Source of the DNA: Accumulibacter sp.
Lineage (GTDB): Bacteria > Pseudomonadota > Gammaproteobacteria > Burkholderiales > Rhodocyclaceae
Direction of reading: 5' to 3'
NCBI GenBank assembly: GCA_024235695.1
Contig: JACKLX010000023.1
Coordinates: 1-52,787 of the forward strand
Length of the DNA: 52,787 bases
Shown here one piece after another: positions 16,401 through 25,784 of this stretch. Numbering within the stretch: the first letter of the stretch is position 1; each line of letters starts with the position of its first letter. The notes beneath the pieces were generated by a model, which was not told the origin of the DNA, did no database searches, and saw only the letters and a list, made by a program, of their open reading frames with translations. A program made the position numbers and the translations under genes.

Positions 16401-19025
16401 TCACAGGGTGACCAGGAAGGCGGTGAGCGCCTTCTTGTCAGCCTCGGAGAGGTCCTCGCCGAAGCGGTGACCTTCATTTTCGATTTCCTGATCGCAGGTC
16501 TGGTAGTTGGCGCTGATGAACTCGCGCTGCTCGCGCAGGATATCGACGAAACGCGACGGGTTCTTGACGATCTCGTCGGCCATCGCCTGCAGTGTCGGCA
16601 CCAGCTCCGCCTTGCCCGCCGCCTGCAGCCTGTCGGGATGGCGTTTGGCAAGGAACAGGTCGCCGACCAGCTGCTTGTGCATCAGGCCGTTGATGTAGCC
16701 GGCGCTGGTGCCGGCCGGGATCCTGACCTGGCCAAAATCGAACAGCGGCTTCTCGGTCTTGCCGTCAAGCGGTCGTATGCCGACGTCGATCAACACGTCG
16801 GCGTTGGTCAGCGTCCGCTTGCTGCCCCTTTCCTGCGGGTGCAGAAGCTCGAACATCGACAGCTTGTAGAGATCGAAACGACCCTCGACGCTGGGATCGT
16901 AGCGGCGGCACTCGGGCTGTTGCGCGAGCAGCTTGCCGCTGGCATCGACGTAGCGGGCGCGGTGGAAATCGTTCTCCTGGTTGACCGGCTTGCCGCAGAT
17001 CTCCGGACCGATGGCGTTGTTGTGCATGAAGGGCGCGGTCGCCCAGACATTGACCAGCGAGACATTGCGCATATAGCCGCGGCCGGCGTCCTTGAGGTCG
17101 TTTCGTTCCGGAATGTCGGCGACCACCGGCCGCTGGCGATAGGCGTCCGACGCGTATTCCATGTACAGGTTGCCGGCCTTGTGATTGGAATGCAGCGAGC
17201 GGCAGCGGAAAGTGCCGACCTCGGTGACCGGCGTCGCCTGATCATTGCCCAGAAAGTCGGCACGGACCTTGCGCGGATGCTGTTCGCTGGCGGCGGCAAA
17301 GTCGCGGTTCCTGAACGAACCACCGGTACTTTCCGGGATACTCGAATGGCAACGTGCGCAGTTCTCGGCGAACACGGCCTGACCGCGACCGACGGCGCCG
17401 GCTCCGAACTCGCTTTCCAGGTCGGCGACGAAGTCGGCGCGACTGTAGGTCTTGCCACCCTGGCTGCCCTTGCGGACGCTGGCCAGGGCCGCGTAGAGGT
17501 CGACCTGGTCCGACTCGGCGGAAGCGAAGAAGTCGAGCACGTTCTGCAGGCGATCCTCGATCGCCCTGAAATTCGGGCAGTCGCGTCGGCACTGGCCGAT
17601 GTCGAAAGGCGTTTGCCCGAAGCCGCGTTGCTCGGGGTCAACCTGGCGCATGTCGGCGAGGTGATTGACCCAGCACTGTTCTGAGCACGAACCGATATTG
17701 AAGTACACCCGCTGGATCGCTTCGTGCGCGCCAGTCGAATCCTCGCCGCCCTTGAGGATGTGATGGACGCCGGGGAGGATGACTTTCTGGCCGCCGAGAT
17801 TGACCGGCGTGGTGTCGTCGTTACGGCTGCTCTTCAGCCAGCACTTGCCATTGCGTCCCGGTTCGCACCAGCACTTGCTCTCGTCCTTCTCGTCGCCGCA
17901 GGTCGCCGCCTTGCGCCACTTGCTGATCATTTCACCCGCGAAGACCGGCCGCTGGGCGACGTTGATCAGCGCATTGATCGTCCCCGGGTTATTCACCTGG
18001 TCGTGTGAAATCGCCGAAGTGTCGGTCACCCCGGGACGCGCGTGCGCGAACATCTGGTACTCGAGGCTGGTGATCGGCAGGCCCGAGCCGAGCAGTTCGG
18101 ACATCCGCGTGTATTGGTTGCCGATCAGCCCGACGATGTTCTCCCATTTCGGATGCGCCGGGTCGGCAGGCGGGTTGCGCGGGTCGAAGGCGATATGGCA
18201 CGAGCCGCAGGAGGTCCCGATCAGGAACGGCGGTTCGACCGAGCCGTCGGCCAGCTTGCTCACCCGCTGGTCCGATTCGATACCGGTCTTCGCGGCGAGC
18301 TTGCTGTCGAAGCCGGACCAGGTACCGAGCGCACCGTTGAGCTGTTTCCACCTGGCAGCGTCGAAACGCGGATTGGGAAACTTGCGAATTCCCAGGGCAC
18401 CGGTCGACGTACCGAATTTCAGGTCGCAGGGCGAATGCCGCTGATCTTCCTTGCCGCCCCGGCTGTGCGGATCGTCGGGATCGAGCGCCGCGTCCCTGAG
18501 GCCGCAGGCGGGGTCGATGTAACCGGGTTTGCCGACGTACTTGAGCAGCACGTCGTCACCGGGGCACCAGTCGAAACCGTAGGTTTCCTCGGCCGACCTG
18601 GCCGGACAGTCGGCTTCGCCGGGCTTGCAGCATGACGGGTCGTTGATGATTCCCCAGGCCCAGAAACGATCGTCGCGCTGGTCGGCACGCAGCACGCGGA
18701 ACCAGTCCACCAGTACGCCGATGCGCTGCTGGAAGGTATAGGTATGGAAGCGATCATTGCCGGCGGTGGCCTTGAACCAGATCAGTCGCCCGACGCATTC
18801 GGACTCGCTCAGCCCCTCACGGGCACAGGCCTCGTAGTAGGGGGCATCCTGATCGACCATCGAGGCTTCGGGTACCTGCCGCCCGGGCGCCGTGGCGACG
18901 GTGCTGGCTGTGGCTGAGCCGGTGTTCTGGGCATGGACATCACCGACGCCGCGGCCATGAAAGAAGGCGATAGCAGCGACGAGAGTTGCGAACGCCGCGA
19001 GGGCGGCAAACTGAGCGCGTTTCAT
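16401..19025 (-). CDS. Large exported di-haem cytochrome c, RoxA-like
   Basis: 874 residues from ATG 19025, with AGGAG upstream. A signal peptide runs to about residue 33. Haem sites: CGSCH at 273-277 (GTSCGSCHIAFDP) and CARCH at 556-560. ATAPFMHNNAIGP near the C-terminus is the family's distal block. Many additional Cys residues (SCCKPGEADC, CWCEPGRNGKC, CSEQCW, CRRDC) suggest disulfides or a further metal site. First gene of the cluster, so its upstream region probably holds the promoter. Larger than RoxA (about 70 kDa); function unknown. Confidence 0.82.
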   Translation of the reverse strand: MKRAQFAALAAFATLVAAIAFFHGRGVGDVHAQNTGSATASTVATAPGRQVPEASMVDQDAPYYEACAREGLSESECVGRLIWFKATAGNDRFHTYTFQQRIGVLVDWFRVLRADQRDDRFWAWGIINDPSCCKPGEADCPARSAEETYGFDWCPGDDVLLKYVGKPGYIDPACGLRDAALDPDDPHSRGGKEDQRHSPCDLKFGTSTGALGIRKFPNPRFDAARWKQLNGALGTWSGFDSKLAAKTGIESDQRVSKLADGSVEPPFLIGTSCGSCHIAFDPRNPPADPAHPKWENIVGLIGNQYTRMSELLGSGLPITSLEYQMFAHARPGVTDTSAISHDQVNNPGTINALINVAQRPVFAGEMISKWRKAATCGDEKDESKCWCEPGRNGKCWLKSSRNDDTTPVNLGGQKVILPGVHHILKGGEDSTGAHEAIQRVYFNIGSCSEQCWVNHLADMRQVDPEQRGFGQTPFDIGQCRRDCPNFRAIEDRLQNVLDFFASAESDQVDLYAALASVRKGSQGGKTYSRADFVADLESEFGAGAVGRGQAVFAENCARCHSSIPESTGGSFRNRDFAAASEQHPRKVRADFLGNDQATPVTEVGTFRCRSLHSNHKAGNLYMEYASDAYRQRPVVADIPERNDLKDAGRGYMRNVSLVNVWATAPFMHNNAIGPEICGKPVNQENDFHRARYVDASGKLLAQQPECRRYDPSVEGRFDLYKLSMFELLHPQERGSKRTLTNADVLIDVGIRPLDGKTEKPLFDFGQVRIPAGTSAGYINGLMHKQLVGDLFLAKRHPDRLQAAGKAELVPTLQAMADEIVKNPSRFVDILREQREFISANYQTCDQEIENEGHRFGEDLSEADKKALTAFLVTL

Positions 19026-19525
19026 GCGTTCTCTCCTGACGGAAAAAAACAGCGGAAAACCCGGGAAATCGCGGATTCAGATTCAGATTCAGAATTCAGA
19101 ATTTCAGAATTCGTGCAACGGGCAACGAGTATCTGTTCGGGTGCCAGCCCTGTCAAGCGCGGTCAAGACGACCACAAATTGCCAATGGCGTGTCAACTGC
19201 TGCTGTTAAATGATCGGACTAGCAAGATCCGAGGCGGCAAGCGTTGTTTCCGCTTTGGCAACCGGCAAGCGCGGTAGTTCGCAACGCCGCGGCGCCACGG
19301 TCAGGCCGGCCGCTCATCGGGCATCGTTTCAAGCCCGTCTTTTCCGTCCGAACGCACGGCTTTGGTGTACTCTGACGGAAACCCATCCCGGCAGTACTGA
19401 AAACGACCGGCGTCCCTCGGCAAAGCACCTAAGCCGCGGTTTTCAAAGGCGTGCCGAGGAGTCGGGGAAGGTCAACAAGGACCAGGAGCAAGCCTTGGAA
19501 CAGCTCGTCGCCGTTTGACATCAGC
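19026..19525. other. Divergent intergenic region between cytochrome cluster and diguanylate cyclase
   Basis: About 500 bases without a credible gene. It must hold the promoters of both divergent units. It contains an ATTCAG hexamer repeat (separate entry). No confident -35/-10 pair was found. Confidence 0.5.
19074..19112. repeat. ATTCAG-type simple repeat
   Basis: Six near-perfect copies of ATTCAG, the later ones with an added A or T (ATTCAGA, ATTTCAGA). They lie about 50 bases upstream of the first cytochrome gene, in its probable 5' region. AT-rich against a GC-rich background. Confidence 0.85.
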
Positions 19526-22519
19526 ATGAATCTGAACCCGTTTCAGTGGCGGTCGCTCAAGACAAGGGTGACCCTGTTCACCCTGGCCATTTTCCTGGTC
19601 AGCATCTGGTCGCTTGCTTTCTATGCCAGATGGATGCTTCGCGCCGACATGGAACGGGTCCTCGGCGACCAGCAACTGTCGACGGTTGCGGTGCTTGCGG
19701 AGGAACTGCAGCACGAGCTGAGCGACCGGATGATCGTTCTCGAGAAGGTCGCCCGACGGATCGATCCCGCCATGCTGGCCGATCCCCGGGCCTTGCAGGA
19801 CTTCATCGAGCGGCACCTGATGCTGCAGGAACAGGCGTTCAACGGCGGCGTCATCGTCTACGCGCTCGACGGCACGGCGATTGCGGAGGTGTCGCCGTCG
19901 TCGGAACGGCTCGGCGTCAATTACATGGAGATCGACACCGTCGCCGCCGCGCTGCGGGAAGGAGCGTCGTCGGTCAGCCGGCCGGTGATGGGAAAGAAGC
20001 TGCAGGCGCCGGTTTTCGGTATCACGGTACCGATTCACGACGGTCGCGGCAAGGTCATCGGCGCACTCGGTGGCGTGGTCAATCTGGGCCTGCCCAATTT
20101 TCTCGACCGAATCACGACAAGCCGCTACGGCAAGACCGGCGGCTACGTTCTGGTCGCGCCGCAGTATCGCCTGATCGTCACCGCCACCGACAAGAGCCGC
20201 GTCATGGCGAGCTTTCCCGAGCCCGGCGTCAACCCGACAATCGACCGCTTCATCGGCGGCTTCGAAGGTCCGGTCGTCTACGTCAGTGCGGTCGGCGCCG
20301 AAATACTGACCTCGTCGAAACGCATTCCCGTGGCGGGCTGGGATATCGTCGCCATACTGCCGACCAGCGAGGCCTTTGCCCCGATTCGTGCCATGCAGCG
20401 GCGGATGCTGTTGGCGACACTGCTGCTCACCGTGCTGGCGGCGGCCCTCACCTGGTGGATGCTCAAGCGCCAACTTGCACCGGCGCTCGATGCAGCGCGA
20501 GCGCTGTCGTCCCTGTCGGATGCCAACGAACCGCCGCGGGCCTTGCCGATCACCCGTGCCGACGAAATCGGCGAACTGGTCGGCGGCTTCAACCGCCTGC
20601 TGGAGGCTCTGACGGCGCGCGAGAAGGAACTCCAGGAAAGCGAGGCGTTCAAGAACAGCATTCTCAACGCGATGGCGGCGAGAATCGCGGTGGTGAACTG
20701 CCACGGCGACATCCAGGCGGTCAACAAACGCTGGTGGCAGGCTACCGTGGCCGAGCACGAGGGCGGCGAGCCCGGCAAGCCGACGCCGCACAGCGCGGTC
20801 GGCGACAATTACCTCGAATTTTTCGCGGCCGGCGGCGATTTCGCATCGCCCGAGCAGGCCCTGCGGGCGCGTCAGGGCATCCAGGCCGTTCTCGATGGCA
20901 GCCTGCCCAGCTTCAGCCTGGACTACGCCGCCGACTCGTCGCAGCAGAATCGCTGGTTCACGCTGGCGGTGATGCCCCTCGGTCGGGACAGCGGACATGG
21001 CGCAGTGATCACGCATAGCGAGGTCACCGCCATCAAACGTGCCGAGCAGTACGAACACTGCCGCAGCCGCGTTCTCGAACTGCTGGCTACGGATCAAGCG
21101 CTCGGCGATATCCTTGAAGCGATCGTGCTGGGCGTCGAGCAGCTCGATCCGGCGATGCTCTGCAGCATCCTGTTGCTCGACCGCGAGGGTAAGCGATTGA
21201 CGACCGGTGCCGCACCCAGCCTGCCCGATTTCTTCAACAGCGCGATCGACGGCAGCGAAATCGGTGCCGACGTCGGCTCCTGCGGAGCCGCGGCTTTTTC
21301 CGGCGAGCGCGTCGTCGTTGCCGATATCGCGACGCATCCTTTCTGGCGGCGCGCCAGAAAACTGGCCGCCCGGGCCGGCCTGGGAGCGTGCTGGTCCGAG
21401 CCGATCCGGGCATCGTCGGGACAGGTCCTGGGTACCTTTGCGATCTACCATCGGCAGGCGCACACGCCTTCCGACGCCGATATCGCGATCATCGAACAGT
21501 CGGCCCGCCTGGCCAGCATTGCCATCGAGAAAAACCTGGCGGCCGAGAAGCTGCGCGACAGCGAGGCACACTATCGCCTGCTGACGGAGACCGTCTCGGA
21601 CATTGTCTGGCGACAGGATCGCAAGCATTACTTCACCTATATCAGCCCGGCCGACGAGCGTCTGCGCGGCTATCCGGCGAGCGAGGTAATCGGTCGCCAT
21701 GTGACGGAAGTACTGCCCGCCGAAGGAGTCGCGCTGCTCAGGGAAACCCAGCGGCGGCGAGAGGAAGCCGAGCGAAGCGGCATCAGGACCAGTATTACCC
21801 GCTTCGAGTTGCCACAGCTGTGCAAGGACGGCCGGCTGATCTGGCTGGAAGTCCTGTCCACCCCCGAGCGCGATGCGCACGGCACGATTACCGGCTATCA
21901 CGGCATCAGCAGGGAAATCACTAGCCGCAAGCATGAGCAGGATCAGGTGCGGCAACTGGCGTTCTACGACCCGCTCACCGCGCTGCCCAACCGCCGCCTG
22001 CTCAACGACCGTTTGCGCCAGACGATGGCGGCCAGTACAAGAACCGGTTGCTACGGCGCGGTGATGTTCGTCGACCTGGACAACTTCAAGCCGCTGAACG
22101 ACCAGAGCGGACACGTTGCCGGCGACCTGCTGTTGATCGAGGCGGCCCAGCGCCTGAAGGCTTGCGTACGCGAGATGGACACGGTGGCGCGCTTCGGCGG
22201 CGATGAATTCGTGGTGGTCATCAACGAGCTTGACGTCGACCGGGCGAAATCGACCGACAGCGCCAGTGCCATTGCCGAAAAGATACGCACCAGCCTGTCG
22301 AAGCCCTACCTGCTGACCGTCCGCCGCGAGGGCGAGGACGAAAGCAGGTTTGAGCACCGCTGCTCGGCGAGTATCGGCGTCGCCCTGTTCATCGATCACC
22401 AGGCCAGCCAGGACGAGATCCTCAAGTGGGCGGACAGGGCGATGTACGAGGCCAAGCAGGCCGGGAGGAACGTCATCCGCCTGCATGCCCGCGACCAGCC
22501 CCGCGGACGTTCCGGATAG
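19526..22519 (+). CDS. Membrane multi-sensor diguanylate cyclase (Cache-HAMP-PAS-GAF-PAS-GGDEF)
   Basis: 997 residues from ATG 19526. TM1 at about 14-36, a periplasmic Cache-like sensor to about 275, TM2 at about 292-312, HAMP, a PAS-like segment, GAF (about 515-670), a second PAS (about 690-805, SEAHYRLLTETVSDIVWRQD) and a C-terminal GGDEF domain. The motif FGGDEF is intact and is preceded by RxxD (REMD) five residues earlier, so both the active site and product-inhibition site look functional. There is no EAL domain. It should synthesise cyclic di-GMP in response to an extracytoplasmic ligand plus cytoplasmic cues. Monocistronic. Confidence 0.92.
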   Translation: MNLNPFQWRSLKTRVTLFTLAIFLVSIWSLAFYARWMLRADMERVLGDQQLSTVAVLAEELQHELSDRMIVLEKVARRIDPAMLADPRALQDFIERHLMLQEQAFNGGVIVYALDGTAIAEVSPSSERLGVNYMEIDTVAAALREGASSVSRPVMGKKLQAPVFGITVPIHDGRGKVIGALGGVVNLGLPNFLDRITTSRYGKTGGYVLVAPQYRLIVTATDKSRVMASFPEPGVNPTIDRFIGGFEGPVVYVSAVGAEILTSSKRIPVAGWDIVAILPTSEAFAPIRAMQRRMLLATLLLTVLAAALTWWMLKRQLAPALDAARALSSLSDANEPPRALPITRADEIGELVGGFNRLLEALTAREKELQESEAFKNSILNAMAARIAVVNCHGDIQAVNKRWWQATVAEHEGGEPGKPTPHSAVGDNYLEFFAAGGDFASPEQALRARQGIQAVLDGSLPSFSLDYAADSSQQNRWFTLAVMPLGRDSGHGAVITHSEVTAIKRAEQYEHCRSRVLELLATDQALGDILEAIVLGVEQLDPAMLCSILLLDREGKRLTTGAAPSLPDFFNSAIDGSEIGADVGSCGAAAFSGERVVVADIATHPFWRRARKLAARAGLGACWSEPIRASSGQVLGTFAIYHRQAHTPSDADIAIIEQSARLASIAIEKNLAAEKLRDSEAHYRLLTETVSDIVWRQDRKHYFTYISPADERLRGYPASEVIGRHVTEVLPAEGVALLRETQRRREEAERSGIRTSITRFELPQLCKDGRLIWLEVLSTPERDAHGTITGYHGISREITSRKHEQDQVRQLAFYDPLTALPNRRLLNDRLRQTMAASTRTGCYGAVMFVDLDNFKPLNDQSGHVAGDLLLIEAAQRLKACVREMDTVARFGGDEFVVVINELDVDRAKSTDSASAIAEKIRTSLSKPYLLTVRREGEDESRFEHRCSASIGVALFIDHQASQDEILKWADRAMYEAKQAGRNVIRLHARDQPRGRSG

Positions 22520-22640
22520 GTTCCGGATAGCCGTCGGAAGAACCGCTGCTGCCGGCCCTGAAACAGCCGACGAGCTGCCCGGCCGCCCTTCGCGCGGTTT
22601 CTCGATGCCTTCACCGCGGCGTCTTGCGGCGACTGCTCCG

Positions 22641-22680
22641 AACGAGTTCGAACGAGTTCGAAAGAGTTCGAACGAATTCG
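22641..22680. repeat. Four tandem 10-bp units AACGAGTTCG
   Basis: Copies read AACGAGTTCG, AACGAGTTCG, AAAGAGTTCG, AACGAATTCG. Each unit is nearly palindromic and one helical turn long. The repeat lies between the cyclase stop and gltX, about 70 bases before gltX. Confidence 0.9.
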
Positions 22681-22697
22681 CCGGCGCACCGCGCCGG
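22681..22697. terminator. GC-rich hairpin CCGGCGC-ACC-GCGCCGG ahead of gltX
   Basis: A perfect 7-bp stem with a 3-base loop, without a U-tract. It directly follows the tandem repeat and precedes a TAGAAT -10-like hexamer at 22712-22717. It could be a weak terminator for the cyclase gene or part of the gltX promoter region. Confidence 0.3.
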
Positions 22698-22747
22698 CAG
22701 CGCGTCTGGTCTAGAATGGGCGCTTTGGCCGACTGAGACCCGCCCTC

Positions 22748-24136
22748 ATGATCCGCACCCGTTTCGCCCCCTCGCCCACCGGTTTCCTGCATATCGGCGG
22801 CGCTCGCACGGCGCTCTTTTCCTGGGCGTACGCGCGCCGTCACGGCGGCCGCTTCATCCTGCGCATCGAGGACAGCGATCTGGCACGGTCGACACCGGCC
22901 GCCGTGCAGGCGATTCTCGACGGCATGGGCTGGCTCGGCCTGACGCACGACGAAGGCCCGTTCTACCAGACGCAGCGGATGGCGGCCTACCGGTCAGTGA
23001 TCGCGGAGATGCTCGCCGCGGGCTCGGCGTATCACTGCTACCTGGCGCCGGAGGAACTCGACCGGCTGCGCGACGAGCAACGCGCGCAGGGCCTCAAGCC
23101 GCGCTACAACGGCGCCTGGCGGCCGGAAGCCGGCAAGACCCTGCCGGCGCCGCCGCCAGGGGTACGGCCGGTGGTCCGTTTCCGCAACCCGAGTGACGGC
23201 GTGGTCGCCTGGGACGATCTGGTCAAGGGCCGGATCGAGATCGCCAACGCCGAACTCGACGACCTGATCATCGCCCGCGCCGACGGCACGCCAACGTACA
23301 ATTTCTGCGTCGTCGTCGACGACCGCGACATGGGCATCACGCACGTCATCCGCGGCGACGACCACGTCAACAACACGCCTCGCCAGATCAACATCCTGCG
23401 GGCGCTTGGCGTCGCGGTGCCGCTATACGCACACCTGTCAATGATCCTTGGCGACGACGGTCAGAAACTGTCCAAGCGGCATGGCGCGGTCAGCGTCATG
23501 CAGTACGACGAGCACGGCTACCTGCCGGAAGCGGTGCTCAACTACCTGGCACGCCTCGGCTGGTCACACGGCGACGACGAGATTTTCTCGATGGAGCAGT
23601 TCTGCGAATGGTTCGACCTCGACCACATCACGCCGTCGGCGGCACAGTTCAACACCGAAAAACTCGACTGGCTCAACGCCCACTACCTCAAACGCGCCGA
23701 GCCGGCGCGGCTGGCGGCACTGGTCCAGCCGCGCCTCGAGGCGCGTGGCGTCGCGGTCACTGCCGTACCGTCGCTGGCGGCGATCATCGCGCTGTACCGC
23801 GAGCGCGCCAGTAACCTCAATCAACTGGCCGACGCGGCCGAGGCCTTCTACATCGAGATCACGCCGCCAGCCGAACTGCTGGCCAGGCATCTGACGACGG
23901 AAGCACGGCCGGCGCTGGCCGACTTCGTCGCCGGTCTCACCGAGATCGACTGGGAGCCTGCGGCGGTCGGCGCACTGATCAGGCAGAGCGTCGCCGCGCA
24001 CGGACTGAAGATGCCCAGGCTGGCGATGCCGCTGCGGGTGCTGCTCACCGGCCGGGAGCAGACACCGTCGGTGGACGCCCTGGTCGCCCTCTTCCCGCGC
24101 GAAACGGTGCGCAAGCGCCTGAGCCTTGCCGGCTAG
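22748..24136 (+). CDS. gltX: Glutamate--tRNA ligase
   Basis: 462 residues, normal length for GltX. The class I signatures are present: [17 protein letters not shown] (HIGH-type) at the N-terminus and KLSKRHG in the KMSKS position at about residue 240. The [13 protein letters not shown] segment and the helical anticodon-binding C-terminus also fit. It charges tRNA-Glu in the cytoplasm. Its TAG stop shares the tetranucleotide CTAG with the stop of the convergent peroxiredoxin gene, so there is no room for a terminator between them. Confidence 0.97.
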   Translation: MIRTRFAPSPTGFLHIGGARTALFSWAYARRHGGRFILRIEDSDLARSTPAAVQAILDGMGWLGLTHDEGPFYQTQRMAAYRSVIAEMLAAGSAYHCYLAPEELDRLRDEQRAQGLKPRYNGAWRPEAGKTLPAPPPGVRPVVRFRNPSDGVVAWDDLVKGRIEIANAELDDLIIARADGTPTYNFCVVVDDRDMGITHVIRGDDHVNNTPRQINILRALGVAVPLYAHLSMILGDDGQKLSKRHGAVSVMQYDEHGYLPEAVLNYLARLGWSHGDDEIFSMEQFCEWFDLDHITPSAAQFNTEKLDWLNAHYLKRAEPARLAALVQPRLEARGVAVTAVPSLAAIIALYRERASNLNQLADAAEAFYIEITPPAELLARHLTTEARPALADFVAGLTEIDWEPAAVGALIRQSVAAHGLKMPRLAMPLRVLLTGREQTPSVDALVALFPRETVRKRLSLAG

Positions 24137-24681
24137 ACGTCGCCGGTAAACTCGCCGCGTGCCGGATAGTCCCTGGCCACGGCGAAGTCGATGGCGCCGA
24201 GCAGATCCTGGAACGGCGGGCGTGCAAACGGCATCGTCTGAACCGCGCCGTAGTACAAGGTGCCATCCGGGCGAACCAGGAACACGCCGGGTTCGCTGAA
24301 CAAGGTCGGTTCTTCGATGCCGATCGACGTCAGACCACGCGAGGTGCTGATGTAAAGGCCCCACTGCCGCGCACTCCGCAGGCTCAAGCCGTACGCGAAC
24401 TGGACGCCGCTGGCCGCGACCTTGTCGGCCATCTGTTTGCCGCGTTCCTCACTGTCGCTGCTGATCGCCACCAGTTGCACGCCGCGTGACGCGAACTCCG
24501 GCGCCAGACGCTCGAGTTCTAGCAGGTACTTCGCGCAGATCGGGCAATGCAGCCCGCGGTAGAAGACCAGCAGGTCGAAGTGTTCGGCGGGCGAAGCCCC
24601 GAGAACGAAACGACCACCCGTGGTGAGCGGAACGTTCAGTGCCGGTACCGGATAACGTGGAAGAAGGGCGTTGACCTGCAT
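24133..24681 (-). CDS. Peroxiredoxin-like (AhpC/TSA family) protein
   Basis: 182 residues from ATG 24681 with GGAG upstream. A thioredoxin-fold protein with the peroxidatic-type site in [17 protein letters not shown]; a CPIC pair replaces the usual P-x-x-x-T/S-x-x-C context, as in the PRX_like2 group. Downstream are [12 protein letters not shown] and [14 protein letters not shown]. It is expected to be a cytoplasmic thiol peroxidase or disulfide reductase-like protein. Convergent, four-base overlap with gltX. Confidence 0.85.
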   Translation of the reverse strand: MQVNALLPRYPVPALNVPLTTGGRFVLGASPAEHFDLLVFYRGLHCPICAKYLLELERLAPEFASRGVQLVAISSDSEERGKQMADKVAASGVQFAYGLSLRSARQWGLYISTSRGLTSIGIEEPTLFSEPGVFLVRPDGTLYYGAVQTMPFARPPFQDLLGAIDFAVARDYPARGEFTGDV

Positions 24682-24743
24682 CTGGAGCTCCTTGTCGGTA
24701 TGAGATCTGGGGCAAAGCAGAACGGCGTATCGCCGACGCGTCG

Positions 24744-25436
24744 CTAGCTTTCTTCGTCACCGGCGATGAAACGATAGGTCAGCGCACCGAGCACGCCGCC
24801 GATGATCGGCGCCAGCCAGAACAGCCAGAGCTGCGCCGTCGCCCAACCGCCGACGTACACGGCGACGCCGGTACTGCGCGCCGGATTGACCGAGGCGTTG
24901 GTCACCGGAACGCTGAACAGGTGAATCAGGGTCAGTGCGAGACCAATGGCGATCGGCGCCAAACCTGCCGGTGCGCGCTTGTCGGTGGCACCGAGGATGA
25001 TCAGCAGGAAGAACATGGTCATCACGATCTCGGTGACCAGCGCCGACAGCAGGGAATAGCCACCGGGCGAATGCTCGCCATAGCCGTTCGAGGCAAAGCC
25101 GTTGGCAACGTCGAAACCGGCTGCGCCGCTGGCAATGACGTAGAGCACGCCACCCGCGACGATACCGCCGACGACCTGCGCCGCGATGTAGGGAGCGAGC
25201 TTGTTGGCCGGGAAACGGCCGCCCGCCCAGAGGCCGATCGAAACAGCCGGGTTGAGATGGCAACCCGAGATATGGCCGATCGCGAAGGCCATGGTCAACA
25301 CCGTCAAGCCGAACGCCAGCGCGACGCCGAGCAGGCCGATGCCGACCTCCGGAAAAGTGGCAGCAAGTACGGCACTGCCGCAGCCACCGAGAACCAGCCA
25401 GAACGTTCCAAGAAACTCCGCCGCATAAGCTTTCAT
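24744..25436 (-). CDS. aqpZ: Aquaporin Z-type water channel
   Basis: 230 residues from ATG 25436, preceded by AAGGA; the long upstream extension in frame is not supported. Six membrane helices with both pore NPA motifs: HLNPAVSIG and [10 protein letters not shown]. The early [20 protein letters not shown] is characteristic of AqpZ. Inner-membrane water channel. It lies 62 bases upstream of the peroxiredoxin-like gene in the direction of transcription order aqpZ then peroxiredoxin, so they may be cotranscribed. Confidence 0.95.
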   Translation of the reverse strand: MKAYAAEFLGTFWLVLGGCGSAVLAATFPEVGIGLLGVALAFGLTVLTMAFAIGHISGCHLNPAVSIGLWAGGRFPANKLAPYIAAQVVGGIVAGGVLYVIASGAAGFDVANGFASNGYGEHSPGGYSLLSALVTEIVMTMFFLLIILGATDKRAPAGLAPIAIGLALTLIHLFSVPVTNASVNPARSTGVAVYVGGWATAQLWLFWLAPIIGGVLGALTYRFIAGDEES

Positions 25437-25784
25437 CTTCTTATCCTTGTTGTCGGGCCGCGTTACTGATCGTGGCGAGCGGCGCCCGGACGGCGACGAT
25501 TGCCGTTTCATTGTTGCCATCTTCCTTTTCCCACTGCCTGGCTTTGAACGCACGACTTGCCGGCTGAGCGCCCGGCGGCGCAGGTCCAGTCGAACAACCA
25601 AGTTTCCCGGCCGACGGCGATGCCCGCGCGTTCTAGCCACAAATCGTGTTACCGGCGTCAACGCCCGCCAGGGCGTCCCTCGCTGCGCGTCCTCGGCACG
25701 GAAGGTGCTGCAAGGCGAAAGTTCACTTCGGCAGCGCTTTCCGCCGCATTGCCCTCGTCCGACGACGGTTCCCCGGCCGTGCGG
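25437..25784. other. Intergenic region upstream of aqpZ
   Basis: About 350 bases between the end of the ZntB-like gene and the start of aqpZ. It presumably holds the aqpZ promoter on the minus strand. No clear -35/-10 pair, hairpin or small gene was identified. Confidence 0.45.

Noticed and set aside
22641-22680. Tandem repeat considered as a CRISPR array
   Set aside because: Units are only 10 bp and contiguous without spacers; no cas genes in the window.
19472-22948. A 1158-codon leftward open frame opposite the diguanylate cyclase
   Set aside because: Shadow of a gene with intact GGDEF, GAF and PAS domains; no recognisable fold and it runs on into gltX.
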